The notes: generated by a model not told the origin, from the sequence alone. DNA of 64,000 bases from Aminobacter sp. J41 (GCF_000526635.1 NZ_JAGL01000017.1:255-64254), one strand, 5' to 3'. Positions 1-8,856 are shown, counted from the stretch's first letter. Numbers and translations are program-made.

Positions 1-43
1 CGGCCTCCTTCCCGCAACCATTCTACACCTCCGCAAACACACA

Positions 44-115
44 GGACCCCCGGTCGAGCCCGAGGGTGACGAGGGAAAAAAGTTTCGGAACAGGTCTGCG
101 GCGTTGGCGCGTTCC
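44..115 (+). repeat. 72-bp imperfect direct repeat, copy 1
   Basis: This copy begins with a palindromic CCCGAGGGTGACGAG core and continues through GTTTCGGAACA to GGCGCGTTCC. The same order of blocks recurs at 235-307, about 190 bases downstream, with scattered substitutions. The palindromic head is also present, inverted, at 408-442. Confidence 0.65.
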
Positions 116-234
116 ATCAGGTAGTTTAGCGGGTGAGAACTTGATAAGGGTTTGGGGCCTTCCCTGCTCTGTCACTCGCGGGCTGCGGTAGCCGATCCCG
201 CAACGCTGGCACGCTGCCGAAGCGTTCCGGCATG

Positions 235-307
235 GACCCTCGGGTCAAGCCCGAGGGTGACGATAGGAAGAATGTTTCGGAACAAGTCGGCAGCGTCGGC
301 GCGTCCC
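235..307 (+). repeat. 72-bp imperfect direct repeat, copy 2
   Basis: Second copy of the element at 44-115. It has a clearer palindrome: CCCTCGGG at 237-244 and CCCGAGGG at 250-257, separated by TCAAG. The shared GTTTCGGAACA block and GGCGCGT tail follow. Confidence 0.65.
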
Positions 308-407
308 AATGGGCGTTCGGGAGTCAAGGGGTTAGAGGCTCCCGACCGAAACTACATTTGCGGCTTCTCCCCCGCTGCGTCAGATGAGGGTTGCAGCTCC
401 TCCCCGC

Positions 408-442
408 TCGTCACCCTCGGGCTTGACACGAGGGCCCATGCC
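408..442 (-). repeat. Palindromic intergenic element, inverted copy
   Basis: The core TCGTCACCCTCGGGCTTGA is the reverse complement of the head of the repeats at 44 and 235, and ends in ATGCC. The same architecture (TTCGTCA, palindrome, ATCCATGCC) recurs at 47281-47318 and 58986-59023. Confidence 0.6.
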
Positions 443-573
443 TGAAGGGCAAAGGTGAACCGGCGGGGCAGGTATGACCGCGGTGCGGCGGCGTTTTCGG
501 GATCGCGACCCGAAGCTCGCGGATTGCCGCTGCGCCGGCATAACGGCTTTTCAGGCCACGTCACTACCCCTCG

Positions 574-2400
574 TCACGCCGCCTCGCCGAATGCCGAGGC
601 GCCCTGATCGGCGCGGGAGGCAAGGGCGCGCATGCCGGCAAACAGTTCGCGGCCGAAACCGAAGCTGTTGCCGGAAAGGTCGGCGACGGCAGGCTCGCGC
701 GCGGAAAATTCGGCCTCATTGACCTTCACTTCCAGCGTACCGGCTTCCGCGTCGAGGCGGATGATGTCGCCATTGCGGATGCGAGAGATGGGGCCGCCGT
801 CGAGCGCCTCGGGCGTGACGTGGATCGCCGCCGGGACCTTGCCGGAGGCGCCCGACATGCGCCCGTCGGTGACGAGCGCGACCTTGAGGCCGCGATCCTG
901 CAGCACGCCAAGCACGGTGGTCAGGCGGTGAAGCTCTGGCATGCCGTTCGCCTTAGGGCCCTGGAAGCGCACCACCGCGACGAAGTCGCTGGTAAGCTCG
1001 CCCGCCTTGAAGGCGGCGTTGAGCTCTTCCTGGCTATGGAAGACGCGCGCAGGGGCCTCGATGATGCGGCGCTCCGGCTTCACGGCCGACGTCTTGATGA
1101 TCGCGGCGCCCAGATTGCCCTTGAGCACCTTGAGGCCGCCGGTCGGCTGGAACGGCGCGCTGGCGGTCGTCAGCACCTTCGGATCGCCGCTGACAGCAGG
1201 TGCCGGCACGCGGGCGACGGTGCCGTCGTCGGCAAGATGTGGCTCGATCGTGTAGGCGCGCAGGCCATCGCCCCAGACGGTCTTGACGTCCTCGTGCAGG
1301 TAGCCGGCGTCGAGCAATTCGCGGATCAGGAAGCCCATGCCGCCGGCCGCGTGGAAGTGGTTCACGTCGGCAAGGCCGTTCGGATAGACGCGCGCCAGCA
1401 GCGGTACGACGTCGGAGAGATCAGAAATGTCCTGCCAGGTCAGCCGGATGCCAGCAGCAGCCGCCATCGCGATCAGGTGGATGGTGTGGTTGGTCGAGCC
1501 GCCGGTGGCGTGCAGCCCGACGACGCCGTTGACGATCGAGCGCTCGTCGATCATGCGACCGACAGGCGTGAACTCGTTGCCGAGCGCAGTGATCGCGAGC
1601 GCGCGCTTTGCCGCCTCGCGGGTGAGCGCATCGCGCAGAGTCGTGTTCGGGTTGACGAAGGACGAGCCCGGCGTGTGCAGGCCCATGATCTCCATCAGCA
1701 TCTGGTTGGAGTTGGCCGTGCCGTAGAAGGTGCAGGTGCCGGGGCCGTGATAGGACTTCGACTCGGCCTCGAGTAGCTCGGCGCGTCCGACCTTGCCCTC
1801 GGCGTAAAGCTGGCGCACGCGCGCCTTCTCGTCATTCGGCAGGCCGGAGGTCATCGGCCCGGCGGGGATGAACACAGCCGGCAGGTGGCCGAAGGTGAGC
1901 GCGGCAATGACGAGGCCGGGCACGATCTTGTCACAGACGCCGAGGAAGACGGCCGCGTCGAACATGTTGTGCGACAGGCCGACAGCCGCCGCCATCGCGA
2001 TCACGTCGCGCGAGAACAGCGACAGCTCCATGCCCGGCATGCCCTGGGTGACGCCATCGCACATTGCTGGCACGCCACCCGCGACCTGCGCGACGCCGCC
2101 GGCTTCCGCGGCTGCCTGCTTGATTAGCGCCGGGAAGGTCTCGAACGGCTGGTGCGCCGAGAGCATATCGTTATAGGCGGTGATGATGCCGAGGTTGGGC
2201 ACGCGGTCGGCGGCAAGCAGCGCCTTGTCGACGGCGCCGCAGGCGGCAAAGCCGTGGGCGAGGTTGCCGCACGAAAGGGTGGTGCGATGCGGGCCCTGCT
2301 CGATCGCGGCGTCGATGCGCGCAAGATAGGCTTCACGCGTTGGCTTCGAGCGCTCGGCAATGCGGGCCGTGATCGCTGCGATTTCCTGTCTGACTGTCAT
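574..2400 (-). CDS. edd: Phosphogluconate dehydratase
   Basis: Dehydrates 6-phosphogluconate to 2-keto-3-deoxy-6-phosphogluconate, the first committed step of the cytosolic Entner-Doudoroff pathway. The 608-residue length is normal for Edd of the IlvD/Edd family. The family signature [14 protein letters not shown] lies at residues 114-127. Cys156 and Cys223 (in [12 protein letters not shown]) sit where the iron-sulfur cluster ligands of Edd are expected. It is the last gene of the minus-strand operon zwf-pgl-edd, 15 bases after pgl. No eda aldolase gene is visible in the window, so the next enzyme must be encoded elsewhere. Confidence 0.97.
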   Translation of the reverse strand: MTVRQEIAAITARIAERSKPTREAYLARIDAAIEQGPHRTTLSCGNLAHGFAACGAVDKALLAADRVPNLGIITAYNDMLSAHQPFETFPALIKQAAAEAGGVAQVAGGVPAMCDGVTQGMPGMELSLFSRDVIAMAAAVGLSHNMFDAAVFLGVCDKIVPGLVIAALTFGHLPAVFIPAGPMTSGLPNDEKARVRQLYAEGKVGRAELLEAESKSYHGPGTCTFYGTANSNQMLMEIMGLHTPGSSFVNPNTTLRDALTREAAKRALAITALGNEFTPVGRMIDERSIVNGVVGLHATGGSTNHTIHLIAMAAAAGIRLTWQDISDLSDVVPLLARVYPNGLADVNHFHAAGGMGFLIRELLDAGYLHEDVKTVWGDGLRAYTIEPHLADDGTVARVPAPAVSGDPKVLTTASAPFQPTGGLKVLKGNLGAAIIKTSAVKPERRIIEAPARVFHSQEELNAAFKAGELTSDFVAVVRFQGPKANGMPELHRLTTVLGVLQDRGLKVALVTDGRMSGASGKVPAAIHVTPEALDGGPISRIRNGDIIRLDAEAGTLEVKVNEAEFSAREPAVADLSGNSFGFGRELFAGMRALASRADQGASAFGEAA

Positions 2401-2415
2401 GGCGTCACCGATTGC

Positions 2416-3108
2416 TCAGCCGGCCCAGTAGACCGGCAAGGGTTCCCGTGCGTGCCTCAGGACGGCGCTGACCGGGAGTTCCGATCCTGGCTGCATCGCC
2501 GCGTCCAGCACGCTGCGCTTTTCCTCCCCTTCGATATGCAATGCGACGAAGCCGGCCTCGATCAGCCGGGCAAGCGGCAAGGTCAGGCGCGGCTCTCCTC
2601 CCGCAACCGTGTCGACCGCTTCCACCAGCGTCGGACGCGCCGGGTCGAGCAAGGCGGCCAGATTTGGCGCGTCCGGAAAGAACGATGCCGTGTGGCCATC
2701 CGTGCCCATGCCGAGGATCGCGACGTCGAGTGGCCAATTTTGGACGACGAGGTCCTCGGATGCCTGATGCGCGGCAGAATTCGCGTCGCGCGCATTGTGG
2801 TAGAGGCCGATGAAGCGGGCCGCCGCCGCCTCGTTCTGCAAAAGGTTCCTGCGCACCAGCGAGGCGTTGGAACGGTCGGACGCTTCATCGACAAAGCGCT
2901 CGTCGACGAGGGTGACGGTCACCTTCGCCCAGTCGAGCGGCTTGCGCGACAGCGCCGCGAAGAACTTCTTCGGCGTCGAGCCGCCCGAGACGGCGATGAA
3001 CGCGCCGCCGCGCGTGGCGATGGCCTCGCCGAGCTTCGCGGCGACGGTCGAGGCGAGTGCCTCGGCAAGCGCCGCGGAATCCGGATAGGTCTGCCAGTTC
3101 ACCTGCAT
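2416..3108 (-). CDS. pgl: 6-phosphogluconolactonase
   Basis: Hydrolyses 6-phosphogluconolactone to 6-phosphogluconate, linking Zwf to Edd. The protein belongs to the DevB/NagB-like lactonase family, with SGGSTP at residues 41-46, VDER near 68-71 and GTDGHTASFFP at 135-145. I chose the ATG at 3108, which follows the zwf stop as TGAGATG and has GAGAG upstream. An in-frame ATG at 3123 would overlap zwf by 14 bases and lacks a ribosome binding site. The gene lies between zwf and edd and is almost certainly translationally coupled to zwf. Confidence 0.95.
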   Translation of the reverse strand: MQVNWQTYPDSAALAEALASTVAAKLGEAIATRGGAFIAVSGGSTPKKFFAALSRKPLDWAKVTVTLVDERFVDEASDRSNASLVRRNLLQNEAAAARFIGLYHNARDANSAAHQASEDLVVQNWPLDVAILGMGTDGHTASFFPDAPNLAALLDPARPTLVEAVDTVAGGEPRLTLPLARLIEAGFVALHIEGEEKRSVLDAAMQPGSELPVSAVLRHAREPLPVYWAG

Positions 3109-3109
3109 C

Positions 3110-4579
3110 TCAGACACTCTCATGCCAGGTGCGGCCGTCGCGCTCGATCAGCGCGATCGACGAGGAGGGCCCCCAGGTGCCGGCGGTGTAGCCCTGCGCG
3201 CTCTGCTGGTTGGTCGCCCATGCCGCATGGATCGGATCGATCCACTCCCACGCCGCCTCGATCTCGTCGCGGCGCATGAACAGCGTCTGGTTGCCGCGCA
3301 CGACATCCATGATCAGGCGCTCATAGGCATCCGGATTGCGGACCTCGAAGGCGTCGGCGAAGCTCATGTCGAGCGGAACGTGGCGCAGGCGCATGCCGCC
3401 CGGGCCCGGATCCTTGATCATGATCCACTGCTTGACGCCTTCGTCCGGCTGCAGGCGGATCACGAGCTGGTTGGCCTGCATCACCCCGGCGCTTTCCGGG
3501 AAGAGGAGGTGCGGCACCGGCTTGAACTGGATGCAGATTTCCGAGACGCGCTCGGCAAGTCGCTTGCCGGTACGCAGGTAGAACGGCACACCCGCCCAGC
3601 GCCAGTTGCCTACTTCGGCCTTGATGGCGACGAAGGTTTCGGTGTCGCTGGGGGCGCCGAGCTCCTCGGCATAACCCTTGACCACGCCGCTGGAGGAAGC
3701 GCCGGCGCGGTACTGGCCGCGCACGGTGAGCTTGGCCGCGTCACGCTCGGAGATGCGACGCAGCGAGCGCAGGATCTTCAGCTTCTCGTCGCGCACGGCA
3801 TCGGCGTCCATCGAGGACGGCGGCTCCATGGCGGTGAGGCACAGCAGCTGCAGCATGTGGTTCTGCACCATGTCGCGCAGCGCACCTGCCTTGTCGTAGT
3901 AGCTGACGCGGTCCTCGAGGCCGACGGTTTCGGCGACCGTGATCTGCACGTGGTCGATATGCGCCGAGTTCCACAGCGGCTCGTAGAGCGCGTTGGCAAA
4001 GCGCAGCGCCATCAGGTTCTGCACCGTCTCCTTGCCGAGATAGTGGTCGATGCGGAAGATCTGGTGCTCGCTGAAGACGCTGCCGATGGCGTCGTTCAGC
4101 TGCTTGGCGGTCTCAAGGTCGCGGCCGATCGGCTTTTCGACGACGATGCGGACATTGCCCCGGTTGAGTTCGTGCGCGGCAAGGTTCTTCGCGATGTCGC
4201 CGAACAGGCTTGGCGCGACGGCCAGGTAGAATACCCGAACAGCTTCGCTGGTGCCGAGCGCCTGCTTGAGATTGTCGAAACCCTCGCCGCTCCTGGCGTC
4301 GACCTGCTGGTAGCTCAGCCTTGCGAGGAAGGATTCGAGCTGGCCATTGTCGATCTCTTCCTTCTTCACGAAGGAAGTGATGGCGGTGCGGGCAAAATCC
4401 CTGTAGGCGTCGTCGCTGAGCGGCGAGCGCGAAGCGCCGATGATCCGGGTAGGTTCCTGGAACTGGCCTGCCATCTGGCGCTGGTAGAGAGCCGGCAGAA
4501 GCTTACGTTCGGCGAGGTCACCGGTCCCTCCGAAGATGACGAAGTCGAACGGGTCGACGGGGATGATCTGGCTGCTCAT
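3110..4579 (-). CDS. zwf: Glucose-6-phosphate 1-dehydrogenase
   Basis: Oxidises glucose-6-phosphate to 6-phosphogluconolactone with NAD(P)+, feeding the Entner-Doudoroff and pentose phosphate routes. The 489-residue protein has the nucleotide-binding motif [10 protein letters not shown] at residues 17-26, an EKP motif near 148-150 and the substrate-binding signature RIDHYLGKE at 176-184. It is the first gene of the minus-strand zwf-pgl-edd operon. Its promoter must lie in the 204-base divergent region 4580-4783, which carries a perfect 15-bp palindrome at 4601-4615. Confidence 0.97.
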   Translation of the reverse strand: MSSQIIPVDPFDFVIFGGTGDLAERKLLPALYQRQMAGQFQEPTRIIGASRSPLSDDAYRDFARTAITSFVKKEEIDNGQLESFLARLSYQQVDARSGEGFDNLKQALGTSEAVRVFYLAVAPSLFGDIAKNLAAHELNRGNVRIVVEKPIGRDLETAKQLNDAIGSVFSEHQIFRIDHYLGKETVQNLMALRFANALYEPLWNSAHIDHVQITVAETVGLEDRVSYYDKAGALRDMVQNHMLQLLCLTAMEPPSSMDADAVRDEKLKILRSLRRISERDAAKLTVRGQYRAGASSSGVVKGYAEELGAPSDTETFVAIKAEVGNWRWAGVPFYLRTGKRLAERVSEICIQFKPVPHLLFPESAGVMQANQLVIRLQPDEGVKQWIMIKDPGPGGMRLRHVPLDMSFADAFEVRNPDAYERLIMDVVRGNQTLFMRRDEIEAAWEWIDPIHAAWATNQQSAQGYTAGTWGPSSSIALIERDGRTWHESV

Positions 4580-4600
4580 GTAGGTCGTGAATCCTGCTTC

Positions 4601-4615
4601 CGCATTTGCAATGCG
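4601..4615. promoter_or_regulatory. 15-bp palindrome upstream of zwf (candidate operator)
   Basis: CGCATT-TGC-AATGCG is a perfect 6-3-6 inverted repeat, 22 bases upstream of the zwf start codon in the divergent zwf/aldehyde dehydrogenase region. The position suits a repressor of the zwf operon. The regulator (for example an RpiR-family sugar-phosphate sensor) is not encoded in the window, so the assignment is inference. Confidence 0.35.
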
Positions 4616-4783
4616 GTATAATCTAATCGATTTAATAAGGCCAGAGCGAATTGCCTGACCGCGTTAGGTCTCGGCCTTTCTCTTGACACTACGGCGTGCG
4701 CTGGTTTTGTCACGAGTAAGAACTGGTCCATGGTCCGCCGGCTTTCAAGCCGCTATGGGCAGGGACAACGGGAGGATATTGGC

Positions 4784-6259
4784 ATGGGTACAGCCCTTTC
4801 GCAGACCGTCGCCGAAGGCGTGGCCTTCATGAACCTCATCGACGGCAAGTCGGTCGACGCATTGTCCGGCGAGCGAATCGACGTCATCTGCCCGTCAGAC
4901 GGCAAGGTGTTTTCCTCGATCCCGGCCTCCGGTGCCGCGGACGTCGACCGCGCGGTCAGGGCCGCGCACAAGGCGTTCTATGAAGGCCCGTGGAGCAAGA
5001 TGCCCGCGGTTGAGCGCGGCCGGTGCCTGACGCGGCTTTTCCATCTGGTCGAGAAGCACGGCGACGAGCTCGCGGCACTCGAATCCCGCGACACCGGCAA
5101 GCCGGTGCGCCAGGGCAAGGCAGACGTCGTAGCCACCATGCGCTACTACGAGTTCTATGGGGGCGCGGGCGACAAGATCCACGGTGACACGATACCGTTC
5201 CTCGATGGCTATACGGCGCTGACGCTGCGCGAGCCGCACGGCGTGGTCGCCGGCATCATCCCGTGGAACTACCCGATGCAGATCCTCGCCCGCGTGGCGG
5301 GCGCGGCACTCGCCATGGGCAATACGCTGGTGGTGAAGCCGGCCGAGGATGCCTCGCTGACGGCGATCCGCATCGCCCAGCTGGCGCTCGAAGCCGGTGT
5401 GCCGGAGGGCGTGTTCAACGTTATTACCGGCTATGGCCGCGACGCGGGCGCGGCGCTTTCCTCGCATCCGCTCGTCGATTACGTGACCTTTACCGGCTCG
5501 ACCGTGACCGGCACGGCGATCCAGCAGGCAGCTGCGGTCAACAACCGCGGCACGACGATGGAGCTCGGCGGCAAGTCGGCGCAGATCGTCTTTGCCGATG
5601 CAGACATCGAGGCGGCACTGCCGGTGCTCGTCAACGCCATCATCCAGAACGCCGGCCAGACCTGCTCGGCAGGCAGCCGCGTGCTGATCGAAAAGTCGAT
5701 CTACGAGCAGGTTGCATCGGCGTTGGCTGATCGGTTTTCCAGGCTCGTCGCCGGCCCGCACGAGGCCGATCTTGACCTTGGCCCGCTCATCAACGCCAAG
5801 CAGCGCGACCGCGTCGCCGGCATGGTGAATGCCGCGCGCGAGGCCGGCATTCCGGTGCTCGCCGAAGGGTCGATCCATCCGGATGCGCCGGAAGACGGCT
5901 TCTACCACCCGGCGGTGCTGTTCGGTTCGGTAGATCCGAACGCGACAATCGCGCAGGAGGAAGTGTTCGGGCCGGTGCTGTCGCTGTTCTCGTTCGAGGG
6001 CGAGGAGGAGGCCGTTAGCCTTGCCAACGGCACCGACTATGGTCTCGTTGCCGGCGTCTGGACGAAGGATGGCGCGCGCCAGCACCGCGTCGCCAAGCGC
6101 GTGCGCGCGGGACAGGTCTTCGTCAATGGCTACGGCGCGGGCGGTGGCATCGAACTCCCGTTCGGCGGCTTCAAGAAGTCTGGCTTCGGGCGCGAGAAGG
6201 GTTTTGAAGCACTCTACGACATGAGCGCGACCAAGACGGTCGTGTTCAACCACGGCTAG
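4784..6259 (+). CDS. Aldehyde dehydrogenase (betaine/gamma-aminobutyraldehyde dehydrogenase-like)
   Basis: NAD(P)+-dependent ALDH superfamily enzyme of 491 residues. It shows the IPWNYP motif with Asn162, catalytic Glu260 in MELGGKSAQIV and catalytic Cys294 in NAGQTCSAG. The ATG at 4784 follows GGGAGGATATTGGC, a good ribosome binding site; an upstream in-frame ATG at 4730 has none. An SDR dehydrogenase follows 9 bases later, so the two form an operon. The neighbouring puuA- and puuB-like genes suggest oxidation of an aminoaldehyde from polyamine catabolism (the PuuC role). A betaine- or hydroxy-aldehyde substrate is equally possible from sequence alone. Confidence 0.88.
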   Translation: MGTALSQTVAEGVAFMNLIDGKSVDALSGERIDVICPSDGKVFSSIPASGAADVDRAVRAAHKAFYEGPWSKMPAVERGRCLTRLFHLVEKHGDELAALESRDTGKPVRQGKADVVATMRYYEFYGGAGDKIHGDTIPFLDGYTALTLREPHGVVAGIIPWNYPMQILARVAGAALAMGNTLVVKPAEDASLTAIRIAQLALEAGVPEGVFNVITGYGRDAGAALSSHPLVDYVTFTGSTVTGTAIQQAAAVNNRGTTMELGGKSAQIVFADADIEAALPVLVNAIIQNAGQTCSAGSRVLIEKSIYEQVASALADRFSRLVAGPHEADLDLGPLINAKQRDRVAGMVNAAREAGIPVLAEGSIHPDAPEDGFYHPAVLFGSVDPNATIAQEEVFGPVLSLFSFEGEEEAVSLANGTDYGLVAGVWTKDGARQHRVAKRVRAGQVFVNGYGAGGGIELPFGGFKKSGFGREKGFEALYDMSATKTVVFNHG

Positions 6260-6268
6260 GGGGAATTA

Positions 6269-7018
6269 ATGGCACGTCTGAAAGACAAGGTTGCGATCGT
6301 CACTGGTGGTGCGTCCGGCTTCGGAGAGGGGATCGCCAAGCGTTTTGCCGAAGAGGGCGCGAAGGTGGTGGTGGCGGACCTCAACGCCAAGGGCGCGGAA
6401 CGCGTGGCCGAGGAAATCGGCGAGAATGCCGTCTGGGTGCAGACCGACGTGTCCATGAAGTCCGAGATCGACGAGATGGTCGCCAAGGCGATGGACGCCT
6501 TCGGCCGCATCGACATCATGGTCAACAACGCCGGCTTCACGCACCGCAACGGCGACCTGCTGGGCGTCAGCGAGGACACCTTCGACCTCATCAATGCCGT
6601 CAACATGAAGGCGATCTACTATTCGACGCTGGCGGTGGTGCCGATCCTGGAAAAGCAGGGCGGCGGCTCGATCATCAGCACCGCCTCGACGGCGGGCCTG
6701 CGGCCACGTCCGGGGCTGACCTGGTACAACGCCTCCAAGGGGTGGGTCATTACCGCGACCAAGTCGATGGCGGTGGAGCTCGCCCCGAAGAACATCCGCG
6801 TCAACTGCCTCTGCCCGGTGGCGGGCGAGACCGGCATGCTGGCGCAGTTCATGGGCGCCGACACGCCGGAGCTTCGCGAGAAGTTCAGGTCCTCGATCCC
6901 GCTTGGCCGTCTGTCGACCCCGCTCGACATCGCAAATGCCGCGCTGTGGCTGGCCTCGGAAGAAGCGGCCTTTATCACCGGCGTCGCGCTCGAGGTCGAC
7001 GGCGGCCGCTGCATCTAA
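6269..7018 (+). CDS. SDR family NAD(P)-dependent oxidoreductase
   Basis: Classical short-chain dehydrogenase of 249 residues. The cofactor loop TGGASGFGEG is at about residues 12-21, NNAG at 86-89, and the catalytic Ser140, Tyr153 and Lys157 (YNASK) are all present. It lies 9 bases after the aldehyde dehydrogenase gene with its own GGGGGAAT ribosome binding site, so the two are probably co-transcribed. It may oxidise an alcohol or hydroxyacid upstream or downstream of the aldehyde, but the substrate cannot be read from the sequence. A hairpin with a T-run follows at 7034. Confidence 0.88.
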   Translation: MARLKDKVAIVTGGASGFGEGIAKRFAEEGAKVVVADLNAKGAERVAEEIGENAVWVQTDVSMKSEIDEMVAKAMDAFGRIDIMVNNAGFTHRNGDLLGVSEDTFDLINAVNMKAIYYSTLAVVPILEKQGGGSIISTASTAGLRPRPGLTWYNASKGWVITATKSMAVELAPKNIRVNCLCPVAGETGMLAQFMGADTPELREKFRSSIPLGRLSTPLDIANAALWLASEEAAFITGVALEVDGGRCI

Positions 7019-7033
7019 ATTTGCAAGATTGCG

Positions 7034-7064
7034 ATGGGCCGTGCCTGCAGGCGCGGCCCATTTT
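7034..7064 (+). terminator. Rho-independent terminator after the SDR gene
   Basis: The arms ATGGGCCG (7034-7041) and CGGCCCAT (7054-7061) pair perfectly, with a further GCCTGCAGGC self-complementary loop, and run into TTTT. It lies between the convergent SDR and puuB-like genes and terminates the plus-strand transcript. Confidence 0.7.
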
Positions 7065-7066
7065 GC

Positions 7067-8365
7067 TCAGAACCTGTCGCGCAGGGCGTACCAGTTGAGT
7101 GCCAGGAACAGCAGCGGCGTGCGCAGCTTCGTGCCGCCCGGGAATGGCGGGATCTTCAGTTCCTCGAACAGTTTCAGCCGCTCGCGATTGCCCAGCACCG
7201 TCTCGGCGAACAGCTTGCCAACGAAGTTCGACAGCATCACGCCGTGACCCGAATAGCCGCCGACCGAGATGACGTTCGGCATCACCTCACGCACGAACGG
7301 CGTGCGCGGCATCGTGATGCCGACATAGCCGCCCCAGGTGTGAGTGAGCTCGACGTCCTTGAGCTGCGGGTAGACCTCGACGATCTGCCTCCGGATCGGC
7401 CCGTGCAGGTCCTTCGGATCGCCCGGCGCGTAGATCTCGCGGCCGCCGAACAGCAGCCTGCCATCCTTCGAGCGGCGGAAGTAGCGGACGACGAAGCGTG
7501 AGTCGTCGACGGATTCGAAGCCCGGCAGGATCGGACTGTCGTCGCCGAGCGGCGGCGTCGCGCCGATGAAGGAGCCGATCGGCATCACATGCGCGGAGGT
7601 GATCGGCTCGAGCTTCTCGTTGTAGGCGTTGACGGCGATCAGCGCCTTTGACGCAGCGATGGTGCCGCGCGCGGTCGTCACGCGCACCTTGCCGCCCTGC
7701 GAAGTGATACCGTTGGCACGCGTCTTTTCATGCAGCCGCGCGCCGGCCGCCGCGGCCACCTCGGCCGTTCCGACGAGCAGCTTCAGCGGGTGGATATGGC
7801 CGGTGCCGGTGTCGCGAATGCCGCCATAGTAGTGGGTCGAGCCCAGCCGCTCCGCCGTCTCCTTCTGGTCCATGAAGGAAATGTGCGGGTAGCCGTAGCG
7901 CGTCGCCATGACTTCGGCATGCTCGCGGTAGTGGCGCACGTAGCGCGGCTTGTGCGCGACCGAAAGCTGGCCCGGCATGAAGTCGATATCGATGCCGTTG
8001 CTCTGCGCAAAGGAGAGGAGGTGCGACTTGGCTTCCTCAGCAAGGTCGAACAACGCCTTGGCGCGGGTAAAGCCGAGCGCGGCTTCCGTATCCTCGGCCC
8101 ATTCGCGCTGGCCGGTGCCCATCTGACCACCATTGCGGCCCGACGCGCCGTCGCCGAAGCGATGTTCCTCGATGAGGACGACACTTGTGCCGGCTCTGGC
8201 GAGATGAGCAGCCGCGGACAGTCCGGTAAACCCGCCACCGATGATGACGACGTCAGCGGTCACATCGCCGTCGAGCGGCGGATATTCCGGCCGCTCGCCG
8301 ACGGTGTCCTCGTACCAGGAATAGCCGGGCGAGATTGGGGAGAGGTACTTGGGTGAATGGGACAT
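7067..8365 (-). CDS. puuB: FAD-dependent gamma-glutamylputrescine oxidase-like protein
   Basis: DadA/OrdL-family flavoprotein of 432 residues with a Rossmann FAD motif VVIIGGGFTGLSAA at about residues 39-52 and the ASGRNGGQMGTG stretch typical of PuuB. PuuB oxidises gamma-glutamylputrescine to the aldehyde, hydrogen peroxide and ammonia. A puuA-like synthetase lies upstream on the same strand (8857-10290). The two are separated by the octamer-flanked four-helix-bundle gene, whose 3' repeat array reaches the puuB start codon. As a result no Shine-Dalgarno sequence is visible before this ATG, so translation may be weak or coupled. Confidence 0.82.
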   Translation of the reverse strand: MSHSPKYLSPISPGYSWYEDTVGERPEYPPLDGDVTADVVIIGGGFTGLSAAAHLARAGTSVVLIEEHRFGDGASGRNGGQMGTGQREWAEDTEAALGFTRAKALFDLAEEAKSHLLSFAQSNGIDIDFMPGQLSVAHKPRYVRHYREHAEVMATRYGYPHISFMDQKETAERLGSTHYYGGIRDTGTGHIHPLKLLVGTAEVAAAAGARLHEKTRANGITSQGGKVRVTTARGTIAASKALIAVNAYNEKLEPITSAHVMPIGSFIGATPPLGDDSPILPGFESVDDSRFVVRYFRRSKDGRLLFGGREIYAPGDPKDLHGPIRRQIVEVYPQLKDVELTHTWGGYVGITMPRTPFVREVMPNVISVGGYSGHGVMLSNFVGKLFAETVLGNRERLKLFEELKIPPFPGGTKLRTPLLFLALNWYALRDRF

Positions 8366-8436
8366 TAGGTGCTTCGGGGCTTAGGTGAATAAGTGAGTAG
8401 GTGCTTAGGGACTTATGTAATTAGGTAGCTAGGGCT
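8365..8436 (+). repeat. Degenerate octamer tandem array, 9 units
   Basis: Nine consecutive 8-bp units in perfect register, loosely matching TTAGGTGN, fill the interval from the puuB start codon to the stop codon of the four-helix-bundle gene. The first and third units are TTAGGTGC and TTAGGTGA. A matching array in inverted orientation abuts the other end of the same gene at 8813-8852. An 18-bp segment of this array (8393-8410) matches the reverse complement of 8831-8848 at 16 positions. Confidence 0.8.
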
Positions 8437-8812
8437 GATCGGGCACGAGTTTCCAGATCAGAAGTCGTAGTAGCTTGCCGACACTTTCCGTTTGGGCCAG
8501 CAGCGGCTCAATTTCGGCCTCAGGAGCAATTTCGACGCGGACAGCGAGCAGCACGTGTGTCTCCAGTTCCTTCAGCGATCCCTGCGCAATGCGGAGGAAC
8601 TGGACGTAGGAACCGCGGTTCCCCCGTCCAAAGCCCTCGGCAATGTTGGCCGGAACTGAAGCTGCTGCTCGCCGGGCCTGGCTGGTCAGGCCGTACAGTT
8701 CTTCCTTCGGCCAGCGGGCAGTGAGGCGGTAGGTGTCGGCGGCGAGCTGCATGGCCTGCTGCCAGACCAGAAGATCCTTGTATGACCTGATCTTCTCGAC
8801 GCTTCCAGCCAC
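8429..8812 (-). CDS. Four-helix bundle protein (S23/IVP family)
   Basis: Protein of 127 residues of the family found as 23S rRNA intervening-sequence proteins and as Avd-like accessory proteins. It has the family pattern DLLVWQQAMQLA near the N-terminus, then YGLTSQARRAAASVPANIAEG and a leucine-rich C-terminal helix region. It starts with GTG at 8812. An AGGGG inside the flanking repeat array, nine bases upstream, can act as ribosome binding site. The gene is wedged between puuA and puuB and bracketed by inverted octamer arrays, which suggests it arrived as a unit. Its function is unknown; no reverse transcriptase or rRNA gene is nearby. Confidence 0.85.
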   Translation of the reverse strand: MAGSVEKIRSYKDLLVWQQAMQLAADTYRLTARWPKEELYGLTSQARRAAASVPANIAEGFGRGNRGSYVQFLRIAQGSLKELETHVLLAVRVEIAPEAEIEPLLAQTESVGKLLRLLIWKLVPDQP

Positions 8813-8852
8813 TCCCTAACGCCCCTAGCCCCCTAAGCCCCTACTCCCCTAA
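8813..8852 (-). repeat. Degenerate octamer tandem array, 5 units (G-rich on minus strand)
   Basis: Read on the minus strand, five contiguous octamers close to TTAGGGGN lead directly into the GTG start of the four-helix-bundle gene and begin 4 bases after the puuA stop codon. It is the inverted counterpart of the array at 8365-8436. Four runs of at least four G spaced by about four bases give this strand G-quadruplex potential in the mRNA leader. Confidence 0.8.
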
Positions 8853-8856
8853 ATCA

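Larger units (their letters stand above)
1..573. other. Non-coding, repeat-rich region downstream of edd
   Basis: I see no convincing gene in this stretch. The short open frames here run through palindromic repeats, lack ribosome binding sites, and encode low-complexity arginine- and serine-rich peptides. The region holds three copies of a GC-rich palindromic element built around CCCGAGGGTGACGA (near 44-75, 235-263 and 408-442). The first two belong to a longer imperfect direct repeat. No clear rho-independent terminator for the edd operon was found. Confidence 0.6.

Noticed and set aside
152-722. Short overlapping open frames at the left end
   Set aside because: They run through palindromic repeats or the edd 3' end, have no ribosome binding sites, and encode Arg/Ser-rich low-complexity peptides. 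High GC content makes such frames common.
4617-4622. TATAAT in the zwf/aldehyde dehydrogenase intergenic region
   Set aside because: No acceptable -35 lies 16-18 bases upstream on the plus strand, and the leader would be about 155 bases. Left as a note only.
820-6253. Several long open frames antisense to edd, zwf and the aldehyde dehydrogenase gene
   Set aside because: Each lies opposite a well-recognised enzyme gene in the frame favoured by high-GC codon use, and none shows family motifs.
8429-8812. Four-helix-bundle gene as part of a diversity-generating retroelement
   Set aside because: No reverse transcriptase, template repeat or adenine-biased variable repeat is found anywhere near.
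8365-8852. Octamer arrays as a CRISPR array
   Set aside because: Units are contiguous 8-mers without spacers and there are no cas genes.
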